Shown: one piece after another, positions 1-4,595 of the stretch
How the letters are laid out: each line of letters starts with the position of its first letter
Position numbering within the stretch: the first letter of the stretch is position 1
Source: Tagaea sp.
GTDB taxonomy: Bacteria > Pseudomonadota > Alphaproteobacteria > CACIAM-22H2
Direction of reading: 5' to 3'
Assembly (NCBI GenBank): GCA_023653245.1
Contig: JAMNXK010000221.1
Location: 1-5,054 of the forward strand
DNA length: 5,054 nt
Program-made: the position numbers and the translations under genes
The notes under the pieces: model-generated
The model's input: the letters and a program-made list of their open reading frames with translations, nothing else
Databases searched by the model: none
Told to the model about the DNA's origin: nothing

Positions 1-81
1 CGCGCCCGCTACATGAGCCTGGAAACCATCGCCCCGATCGGCGACACTCCCGTCGTCGCGCTGTCCGCTGTGACCGCCTGA
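1..81 (+). CDS. C-terminal end of an unidentified protein (5' end outside window)
   Basis: Frame 1 is open from the window edge to the TGA at 79-81 and gives 26 residues ending PVVALSAVTA. Almost every codon ends in G or C, as in the clear genes of this window, so this frame is real coding sequence rather than a chance opening. The visible part is too short to name: it shows only RARYMSLETIAP followed by a small hydrophobic tail. A perfect 6-bp hairpin begins 3 bases after the stop, consistent with a natural gene end. The phage-like fragment further right reads towards this gene on the opposite strand, and its open frame runs antisense through it. Coding status is fairly secure; function is unknown. 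Confidence 0.7.
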   Translation, partial: RARYMSLETIAPIGDTPVVALSAVTA

Positions 82-83
82 CA

Positions 84-99
84 CGGCCAACCCTGGCCG
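84..99 (+). terminator. Small hairpin just after the first gene's stop, possible terminator
   Basis: CGGCCA (84-89) pairs perfectly with TGGCCG (94-99) around a 4-base loop, starting 3 bases after the stop codon at 81. No T-run follows, so this is not a classical Rho-independent terminator. It may act as a weak terminator or as a 3'-end stabiliser. The call rests on its position and perfect pairing. Confidence 0.35.
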
Positions 100-148
100 C
101 AAAGCGACGGTGAGCAACACCAGATACACCACGCCAAGGGACATGATC

Positions 149-472
149 CACGGACCCGTTTACGTCCAATTTGTACTCTGGGGCCGAATTGCCAACGCCA
201 ACATTTCCGTTACTACCTAGTACCGTCATGCGTTGCAAGTTTCCGGCGAAAAACGCCAGCCCGTATGGAGGCGCGGTATTGATGCCATAGACATTTTGGA
301 TCCACTCGCCGCCAATCTCGTCCGAGAAATAGAGCTTTGATTTCGCCGTAACCCCCGCGTTTGCCAAGGATAGCCAGAGTTGTGAATTGGTGCCGGACGG
401 GGCTGCGATCGATTGCTGGGACGCGCTAAGTGTACCTTGGAGGACGAGATTGATCGACATGGAAAGCGCCAT
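149..472 (-). pseudogene. Phage tail-fibre-like fragment (S74-chaperone-associated repeat)
   Basis: Read on the minus strand from ATG at 472, the frame gives MALSMSINLVLQGTLS at its N-terminus. Near residues 46-61 it has KSKLYFSDEIGGEWIQ, then GLAFFAGNLQRMTVL (71-85), GNVGVG (89-94) and EYKLDVNGSV (99-108). The order 'RM.V...GNVGIGT..P.YKLDVNGSV' is the hallmark of the repeat before Peptidase_S74 intramolecular-chaperone domains in phage tail fibres and spikes, and in some bacterial surface proteins. After Val108 (codon 151-149) the frame stays open to the window edge but becomes an Arg-rich read-through antisense to the 1-81 gene, so the true homology probably stops near 149. No S74 catalytic domain follows. 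There is no Shine-Dalgarno at 472; an in-frame TAA lies at 503-505, and Met5 (460) is another possible start. Codons are much less GC-rich than the neighbours. Best read as a truncated prophage remnant; an intact gene extending left cannot be wholly excluded. Confidence 0.68.
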
Positions 473-825
473 TTTGGGAGTTATGAATGTTAAAGTGTAT
501 TGTTATAGGGCGTTCCGTGCTTGCGTTGCGCTCAACATCGGGAGGTCATGCGGAATCTCCTCTCTAGGCTGGAGAAAGACATAGAGCGAGGAATCATAGT
601 TATTTTAATGGTCAATATATAATCTTAGTTAGTGTCTCAAAAAAAACTTATTTTCTACATCGGGTCAAGCGAAAACAACGCTGTGGGGATAAATGCAAGC
701 CAGAGCGCTACCAAAGCAATCAAAGCGTCACCCGGCCCATATCATCGCCAGCGGTTCGATGATCCAGTTAGTGGGATTGGCGGGCGTGACCGCCTCGCCG
801 CTCGCGCAAGGCGCGCCGGAGTGGC
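473..825. other. Gene-free stretch, AT-rich at first, possible decayed foreign DNA
   Basis: I see no convincing complete gene here. Positions about 590-660 are strongly AT-rich compared with the rest of the window. On the minus strand, 604-503 is a 33-codon open stretch without a start codon, ending at TAA in the same frame as the tail-fibre fragment. It contains SSLYVFLQPREEIPHDL and could be part of the same decayed gene. Also on the minus strand, 741-655 is open for 28 codons and encodes the hydrophobic run IALVALWLAFIPTALF before a TAG, with no good start. Overlapping openings on both strands have no ribosome-binding site or codon bias. The return to high GC is around 720-780, which probably marks the right limit of the foreign segment. 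Confidence 0.45.
741..763. repeat. Perfect 7-bp inverted repeat downstream of the rluA-family gene
   Basis: ATCATCG (741-747) and CGATGAT (757-763) are perfect complements around a 9-base spacer. It lies 63 bp beyond the stop of the minus-strand pseudouridine synthase gene. No T-run follows on either strand, so a Rho-independent terminator is not supported. It could be a 3'-end hairpin or chance. Confidence 0.3.
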
Positions 826-1530
826 TTACGAAGGATTGGACGTTCGGCCTTGCTCGGCGTCCCGCCATCCACACGCCGCCAGGCGCTCCGCCATGTGCGC
901 GGGCACGGGGGCTTCGCACGCGATGGCGTCGCGGCGGGGGTAGAGCGGGATCGTCAGCGCGCGGGCGTGCAAATGCAGCGGAAACTCGCGCGCCCGCGTC
1001 GCGTCGCCGCCATAGGTCGGATCGCCCAAGATCGGGCACCCGAGGGCCGCCATGTGCACGCGCAGCTGATGCGTGCGGCCGGTGCGCGGCTCGAGGGCGA
1101 GCCAAGTCAGCCCGTCGCCGGCACCGAGCGTGCGATATTCGGTGAGCGAGGGCTGGCCCTCGGCACTCACGCGCATTTTCCAGCCTTGCTTGGTGTTCGC
1201 CTTGAGCAAGGGCATATCGACGGCACCTTCCTCGCGCGGCGGCTTGCCGGCGACGATCGCCCAATAGGTCTTGCGCACCTGGCCCTCGGCGAACAGCTTG
1301 CCGAGCTTGGCCAGCGCCTTGCGGTGCCGGCCGAGCACCAAGCATCCGCTGGTGTCGCGATCGAGGCGATGGGCGAGCTCGGGCGCTTGGCGCAGGCCGA
1401 AGCGCAGCGCGTCGAGATATTTGCCGAGGTGATCGGCTCCCGTCGATCCCGCATGGACCGCGAGTCCCGCCGGCTTGTCGATCACGAGCATCAGCCCGTC
1501 GCGGTACAGAAGTCGTGCGGCGAGATCCAT
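826..1530 (-). CDS. RluA-family RNA pseudouridine synthase
   Basis: The 234-residue protein should convert specific uridines in rRNA or tRNA to pseudouridine in the cytoplasm. The RluA signature HRLDRDTSG is at residues 54-62, with the catalytic aspartate predicted at Asp57. Family blocks are MLVIDKPAGLAVH (14-26), RKTYWAIVAG (86-95), EPRTGRTHQLRVHM (147-160) and GCPILGDPTYGG (164-175). There is no N-terminal S4 RNA-binding domain, so it is of the short RluA/TruC-like type; which RNA and position it modifies cannot be told from sequence. I chose ATG at 1530 because the domain begins at once (LLYRDGLMLVIDKPAG). The frame is open further up to 1686, but that extension is low-complexity and unlike the family. 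No Shine-Dalgarno precedes 1530; TAGCTT lies 10 bases upstream and could be a -10 box of a very short leader. It stands alone, with no operon partner on its strand. Family assignment is secure. Confidence 0.93.
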   Translation of the reverse strand: MDLAARLLYRDGLMLVIDKPAGLAVHAGSTGADHLGKYLDALRFGLRQAPELAHRLDRDTSGCLVLGRHRKALAKLGKLFAEGQVRKTYWAIVAGKPPREEGAVDMPLLKANTKQGWKMRVSAEGQPSLTEYRTLGAGDGLTWLALEPRTGRTHQLRVHMAALGCPILGDPTYGGDATRAREFPLHLHARALTIPLYPRRDAIACEAPVPAHMAERLAACGWRDAEQGRTSNPS

Positions 1531-1602
1531 GTCGGGCGCGAAGCTACACCCGCGCGCGCCGCAGGGGTAGCGCGGGGTGCTGTTTGGTGGATTCCTCCCC
1601 GT

Positions 1603-1610
1603 CCCCCCCC
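1603..1610. repeat. Run of eight C (eight G on the minus strand)
   Basis: An uninterrupted C8 run lies in the 155-bp gap between the divergent pseudouridine synthase gene (start 1530) and the glycine-rich small gene (start 1686). Runs of this length can slip during replication. It sits 72 bp upstream of the minus-strand start, so length variation could alter promoter spacing, but nothing in the sequence proves that. The rest of the gap shows no clear promoter pair. Confidence 0.5.
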
Positions 1611-1685
1611 TTACTGTTCTAAGGAAATCGCTACGCTGATCCCGCGTCCTCAATTCAGATGGCGCGATTCGAAAGGATAGCCTCA

Positions 1686-1850
1686 ATGAGCGGAAGGAGT
1701 GGTGGCGGCGGCAAAGGCGGGTCCGGTGGCGGTGGTTCGACCAAAGCCGATACCGACAATCGGGCCGATCAATTGAACCGCAACAACGATGCGTACTGGC
1801 AGTCGCGGGGAGAGGAGCAACGCCCCGGCGATTGGGACGACGAAGACTAA
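1686..1850 (+). CDS. Small glycine-rich, acidic-tailed protein
   Basis: A 54-residue protein of unknown function. Residues 2-18 are almost all Gly/Ser with two basic residues. Residues 26-42 are RADQLNRNNDAYWQSRG, and the tail GDWDDED (48-54) is strongly acidic. From memory, short proteobacterial proteins with an 'NxNNxAYWxSRG' core preceded by a Gly/Ser-rich disordered region exist without assigned function; I could not check this. The start at 1686 is preferred over the in-frame ATG at 1659 because AAGGA at 1673-1677 sits 8 bases before it. There is no signal peptide or membrane segment, so it is probably a soluble, largely disordered cytoplasmic protein. Its stop is 10 bp from the stop of the convergent 339-residue gene, and a UUCG hairpin lies 17 bp downstream. 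Confidence 0.75.
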   Translation: MSGRSGGGGKGGSGGGGSTKADTDNRADQLNRNNDAYWQSRGEEQRPGDWDDED

Positions 1851-1860
1851 CTGTGTGACT

Positions 1861-2880
1861 TTAGGGGCTGCTCGCTTCGGCGGGCAGTCCCGCCTTTAGT
1901 CTCCGCGCGTGGTCAACCATCATCGGGTAGTCGCGAAACGCTTTGAGCGCATCGTAGCCGGGGAATGTTTTCTCGAACGGCTTGGCAAATAGAAACAGCT
2001 CGTGCAGAAACCTTGTCGCGGTCAATTCGACACGCATAAAACTCGAAACTGCCTCGAAGTCGGCGTGCTTGCGCTGACGACAGACCGATCGTGCCATGGC
2101 ACTCACCCTCGTCCATGCGGGGAACTCTTTCCCAGATTGCCACCTCCGGCGCTCGCGCTTGGCGTCTCCGAGATCGACACCGTCGAAAAGCAACTTCTCG
2201 AGATCCGACATGGAAGTAAGCGCCGCTCGCTCCATCGCGCTTTGGAGCCATCGCTCCATTGGCCACTGGATGCGTCCATTGGCGCGCTTCGGCATAAACT
2301 TCGCGTACCGGCTTTCGCCACTATCGTCGAAATCGGCATCAAAGCACGCGAAGAGGTAAAGCGTCGTCGAGACGATCAACGGCGCGGCGGTCGCCACGAA
2401 ATGGGCTTTCGGATCGTTCGACTCGATGCGGCCGGCAAGGCTGGCGCCTGAAACGACTTTTGGGGTGTCGGCGTTGGCGAGCAAATTCAAGGCGGTGTCG
2501 TACTGCCCCGCCTCGAAAGCCAAGATCACAGGCTTTGCCTGACGTTCCAGGCGTACCGCTTCGTGCGCCAAAGTCGAGAAAGCAGCGCCATCCTTCAATC
2601 CGACTCCGGCATTGAACGCTCGAACGGCGCTCTCCCACGGCGGGCCATCGGGACATTGCCGTTCGATCGCTTCCAACGAGACACTGCCTGCGAGCTTAGT
2701 TGAAAGCTTGGCGCGCAGGTTTTCCTCCGTTCTCGGATGAAGTTTTTTGTGCTTGCCTCGCTTGAGATCGCCGAGAGCGCGCCAAAGCGCTTGATTGTTC
2801 TCTTTCTTCCCAAGAAGCCACTTGGGAAAGGAGAAGCCACACCATTTGAAGATCTTTGACGGTGAGACTGCGATGACCAT
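1861..2880 (-). CDS. Unrecognised 339-residue protein with HTH-like segments
   Basis: I do not recognise this family. The start is placed at ATG 2880; an upstream in-frame ATG at 2934 would add 18 Pro/Cys-rich residues and run into the divergent transporter start. Two segments resemble recognition-helix regions of small HTH proteins. ALWRALGDLKRGKHKKLHPR (residues 31-50) has a Trp, an arginine-Gly turn and basic residues. RRRWQSGKEFPAWTRVSAM (244-262) matches the 'W..G...P.w..v..la' pattern of phage-type/XRE repressors. Between them are a mostly helical region (about 80-160), a hydrophobic stretch APLIVSTTLYLFACF (166-180) that may be a buried helix, and an acidic loop (DADFDDSGE). Overall it is soluble with no signal peptide. 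Codons are less GC-rich than in the flanking genes, suggesting horizontal acquisition. It is convergent with the 54-residue gene and divergent from the DMT transporter. A DNA-binding or regulatory role is only a guess. Confidence 0.72.
   Translation of the reverse strand: MVIAVSPSKIFKWCGFSFPKWLLGKKENNQALWRALGDLKRGKHKKLHPRTEENLRAKLSTKLAGSVSLEAIERQCPDGPPWESAVRAFNAGVGLKDGAAFSTLAHEAVRLERQAKPVILAFEAGQYDTALNLLANADTPKVVSGASLAGRIESNDPKAHFVATAAPLIVSTTLYLFACFDADFDDSGESRYAKFMPKRANGRIQWPMERWLQSAMERAALTSMSDLEKLLFDGVDLGDAKRERRRWQSGKEFPAWTRVSAMARSVCRQRKHADFEAVSSFMRVELTATRFLHELFLFAKPFEKTFPGYDALKAFRDYPMMVDHARRLKAGLPAEASSP
1868..1887 (+). terminator. UUCG-tetraloop hairpin after the small gene, inside the opposing gene's 3' end
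   Basis: On the + strand CTGCTCGC (1868-1875) pairs with GCGGGCAG (1880-1887) around a TTCG tetraloop, an unusually stable loop; one of the eight pairs is U-G. Read on the minus strand that pair becomes a C-A mismatch, so the hairpin is best formed by transcripts of the + strand glycine-rich gene. Only a weak CTTT follows at 1893-1897, so termination may be inefficient. The same bases encode the last residues (LPAEASSP) of the opposing protein. Confidence 0.45.
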
Positions 2881-2890
2881 ATCGGCCGGG

Positions 2891-2923
2891 ACCCTACACC
2901 CTGGGCACCAAGCGGGGTAGGGT
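2891..2923. promoter_or_regulatory. Inverted repeat between divergent genes, possible operator or paired promoter boxes
   Basis: ACCCTAC (2891-2897) and GTAGGGT (2917-2923) are perfect complements, with 19 bases between the arms. Each arm reads GTAGGGT towards the gene it faces. On the minus strand it ends 10 bases before the ATG at 2880; on the + strand it ends 9 bases before the ATG at 2933. The arms could be -10-type boxes (TAGGGT fits TANNNT) of two divergent promoters, half-sites for a dimeric regulator, or weak AGGG ribosome-binding elements. No TTGACA-like -35 is visible at 17 bp from either arm. Confidence 0.4.
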
Positions 2924-2932
2924 GGTCCGGGC

Positions 2933-3823
2933 ATGGATCAAACGGCGAAGAACGACCGGACGGGCGCGCTGTATATCGTCTCGGGTTGCGCGTGTTTCGC
3001 GACCGGTGCCGCGATCATCAAGCATCTCGCGGACGAGCTGTCGTGGGCGCAGCTGGCGATCTTGCGCCACATTTTCGCCGCGGCGTTCTTCCTGCCGATG
3101 ATGCTGCGCCTCGGGCCCGGTTATTTCCTCAGCGCGCGGCCCTGGGCGCACGGCCTGCGCGGCGCGCTCGGCAGCTACAGCTACGCGCTGTTCGTGCTCG
3201 CGCTGGTCAACATGCCGATGGGCGACGCCTCGGCACTCGCCTACACCACCCCGTTCTGGTCGCTGGGCGTGGCCGCCCTCGCGTTCGGCGAGCGCTTCGG
3301 CTGGGGAAGGGTCGCGGCGACGGCACTGGGCTTCGCCGGCGTGGCGCTGATCGTCAGGCCGGGGTCGGGGGCGACGGACTACGCCCCGATTTTCGCGGGC
3401 GTGGCGCTGCTCTCGGCCTTTCTCACCAGCCTGGCGATGATGATGGTCAAGCGCCTGTCGAGTTCCGAGCCGCCCGATCGCATCGCCTTCTGGTTCCTGA
3501 TCGTCGGCATTCCGTGCCTGGCGCCGTTCGCCGCGATCGATTGGCGGCCGATCGAAGCGCGGCACCTGCCATGGCTGGCCGTGATCGGCGGGCTCGCGTT
3601 CTTCGGCCAGCGCGCGCTGTCGCGCGGCTACATGCTGGGCACGTTTTCGAAAATGGCGCCGCTGGTCTATGTGCAGGTGGCGCTGGCGGCGTTGTGGGGC
3701 TTGGCGCTGTTCGGCGAGATCCCGCCCTGGACGACGCTGGCCGGCATGGCGCTCATCGCCGTCGGAACGATCTGGATCGTGCGCGCGCGTGCCGACGGCG
3801 TCACTTCCAAACCACTTCCTTGA
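2933..3823 (+). CDS. DMT-superfamily (EamA) transporter
   Basis: A 296-residue inner-membrane protein of the drug/metabolite transporter superfamily, predicted to move a small metabolite across the cytoplasmic membrane; the substrate cannot be predicted. It has the family's usual length and duplicated layout. The first EamA half spans about residues 11-143 and the second about 154-285, each with roughly five hydrophobic helices. The conserved end of each half is visible: ALAYTTPFWSLGVAALAFGE (101-120) with FAGVALIVRPG (134-144), and SKMAPLVYVQVALAALWGLA (239-258) followed by LFGEIPPW (259-266). A short cytoplasmic N-terminus (MDQTAKNDRT) and a basic C-terminus (RARADGVTSKP) agree with both ends lying inside. 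The ATG at 2933 is preceded only by a weak GGGTGG (2921-2926) overlapping the inverted repeat. High-GC codons indicate a resident gene. Its last 23 bp overlap the end of the opposing 126-residue gene. Confidence 0.93.
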   Translation: MDQTAKNDRTGALYIVSGCACFATGAAIIKHLADELSWAQLAILRHIFAAAFFLPMMLRLGPGYFLSARPWAHGLRGALGSYSYALFVLALVNMPMGDASALAYTTPFWSLGVAALAFGERFGWGRVAATALGFAGVALIVRPGSGATDYAPIFAGVALLSAFLTSLAMMMVKRLSSSEPPDRIAFWFLIVGIPCLAPFAAIDWRPIEARHLPWLAVIGGLAFFGQRALSRGYMLGTFSKMAPLVYVQVALAALWGLALFGEIPPWTTLAGMALIAVGTIWIVRARADGVTSKPLP

Positions 3824-4181
3824 CCGTCTTCTTCTTGGCGGGCGGCGGCGGCTCTTTGCCCTTGGCCGAAGCGGGCGCGGCCTTGGCGCCGGCCTTCGGC
3901 TTGGCATCGCTGCCCAGGCGACCCAGAATGCTCGACATGGTCGCACTGGTCTTGTGCTTGTGCGCGGCGCCCTCGGCGGTTTCGGCCACGCGCTTGCGCT
4001 GATAGACCGGCAACGCGTCGAAGGTGCGCTTGGCGCGATCGACGTTGATGTTGGTCGGCCGCTCGGCCGCCAGCTTCACGAATTGATGAATCTTGGAGTG
4101 CTCGCCCAGGATCTGTCCGACCGAGGTGGCAAGGATTTGAAGCGCGGTCTTATCGACCGCTTCTGTTTCATCCGACTCCAT
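3801..4181 (-). CDS. Small protein with Ala/Lys/Pro-rich basic tail, function unknown
   Basis: A 126-residue soluble protein I cannot name. Residues 1-75 are a mixed-charge, probably helical domain (TALQILATSVGQILGEHSKI at 12-31; VDRAKRTFDALPVYQRKR at 47-64). Residues 91-126 are low-complexity and basic (KPKAGAKAAPASAKGK, then PPPPAKKK), reminiscent of the histone-H1-like tails of some bacterial nucleoid proteins, though such tails are common and do not prove DNA binding. The high-GC codon pattern supports this frame. The start at 4181 lacks a Shine-Dalgarno; TACAGT ends 8 bases before it and might be a -10 box. It overlaps the DMT transporter 3' end by 23 bp, tail to tail, with no obvious terminator between, so their transcripts may be antisense to each other. 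The small-RNA-like unit ending at 4279 lies upstream on the same strand and could control it. Confidence 0.8.
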   Translation of the reverse strand: MESDETEAVDKTALQILATSVGQILGEHSKIHQFVKLAAERPTNINVDRAKRTFDALPVYQRKRVAETAEGAAHKHKTSATMSSILGRLGSDAKPKAGAKAAPASAKGKEPPPPAKKKTVKEVVWK

Positions 4182-4278
4182 GTCGCGTTACTGTATCCAT
4201 ATAACCGTCGGAAATACAATGACGTTTGGCCTGTTCTTTGCGCGCGGGAGCGCTGCGCTGGCCTTATGCGGCGTGCGC

Positions 4279-4323
4279 AAAAAGAAAAAGGGCGGATGCC
4301 CGGGACCAACCTGGCATCCGCCC
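4279..4323 (-). terminator. Strong Rho-independent terminator
   Basis: GGGCGGATGCC (4290-4300) and GGCATCCGCCC (4313-4323) form a perfect 11-bp GC-rich stem with a 12-base loop. On the minus strand it is followed directly by TTTTTCTTTTT (4289-4279), the classical terminator arrangement. On the + strand no T-run follows, so the orientation is clear. The nearest minus-strand protein gene upstream is not in this window, which points to a non-coding transcript that ends here. Confidence 0.85.
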
Positions 4324-4433
4324 GTGGGGCTCGACAGTCCGGGACCAATCGGATTTGCCAGCGACCAGAAGGGGACTTGGGGGACCGTTTTCGGAGGAGA
4401 GGAGCAGGTTCCGAAGGATGTCCCTCAAGTTCG
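4279..4433 (-). ncRNA. Candidate small RNA (about 155 nt) with C/U-rich anti-SD-like loop
   Basis: A promoter-like pair upstream and a strong terminator at the end bracket about 155 nt with no convincing reading frame. Near the 5' end the RNA can form a two-tier hairpin. GGGAC/GTCCC (4424-4420 with 4385-4381) is the base, then a 4x4 internal loop, then TTCGGA/TCCGAA (4415-4410 with 4395-4390) closes a 14-nt loop, ACCUGCUCCUCUCC. Such CU-rich loops pair with Shine-Dalgarno sequences in alphaproteobacterial sRNAs (AbcR and 'Cuckoo' types are known precedents). A weaker AGTCC/GGACT pairing (4377-4373 with 4340-4336) lies in the middle. The decamer TTGGTCCCGG occurs twice on this strand, at 4348-4339 and in the terminator loop at 4309-4300. 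It matches no RNA family I can recall. It could instead be a leader of the 126-residue gene 98 bases downstream. The transcript's existence is inferred. Confidence 0.6.
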
Positions 4434-4439
4434 AAATGG

Positions 4440-4468
4440 ATTTAAACAGCATTTTAGAGAAAGGTCAA
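4440..4468 (-). promoter_or_regulatory. Predicted housekeeping-sigma promoter of the candidate small RNA
   Basis: On the minus strand, TTGACC (4468-4463; 5 of 6 bases of TTGACA) is followed by exactly 17 bp and TTAAAT (4445-4440; 4 of 6 bases of TATAAT). The -35 is preceded by CG(T), within an AT-rich stretch that stands out in this GC-rich window. The implied transcription start is about 4432-4434, putting the folded region and terminator downstream at sensible distances. Confidence 0.55.
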
Positions 4469-4595
4469 CGAGTTTTTATTGGAATTCGGAAGATTCACAG
4501 AGTCTCGAACTCAGACGGTTTTATATCAATGCCTTAAGCATCGTATCTAAAGTCGAAACTTGGCCCAAGCCCGCCCATTCGAGCTATCTTGAGCC
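4469..4595. other. Short AT-rich spacer, no gene seen
   Basis: No coding region with a ribosome-binding site is visible on either strand. Overlapping + strand frames are open through here, but neither has an SD-supported start or the codon bias of the neighbours. TATCTT at 4585-4590, 5 bases before the secreted-protein ATG at 4596, resembles a -10 box. It would give a leaderless or nearly leaderless transcript; a TTGGCC at 4560-4565 is a poorly matched and widely spaced -35. Confidence 0.3.

Noticed and set aside
387..584. 65-codon + strand open frame
   Set aside because: It is antisense to the tail-fibre fragment and its AT-rich upstream, has no ribosome-binding site and does not resemble any protein.
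590..660. Promoter on the minus strand (TTGAGA or TTGACC with TATATT or TATGAT)
   Set aside because: All possible box pairs are spaced too closely (10-15 bp) for a convincing promoter; the matches are expected in AT-rich DNA.
632..1680. Several long open frames on both strands across the pseudouridine synthase
   Set aside because: They are Arg/Ala-rich mirror frames of a GC-rich gene whose real frame carries the clear RluA motifs.
2002..2840. Open frames overlapping the 339-residue gene
   Set aside because: They lack ribosome-binding sites, and the longer minus-strand frame has more balanced protein composition. That frame is preferred, though its family is unknown.
2894..4002. Long Arg-rich frames over the transporter on both strands
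   Set aside because: These are shadow frames of a high-GC gene; the + frame at 2933 has ten hydrophobic helices and both EamA halves.
4279..4433. 6S RNA, SRP RNA or RNase P RNA as the identity of the small RNA
   Set aside because: The 5' and 3' ends do not pair into the long rod of 6S RNA, and the conserved SRP tetraloop region and RNase P core motifs are not seen.
4264..4452. 62-codon minus-strand frame overlapping the candidate small RNA
   Set aside because: Its start lies within the predicted promoter spacer, it has no ribosome-binding site and its last codons run past the terminator.
4418..4537. 39-codon + strand frame starting near the CU-rich hairpin
   Set aside because: GAAGG abuts the ATG with no spacing and GGAGG is about 20 bases away; it overlaps the candidate small RNA and its promoter. 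Left out as a gene.
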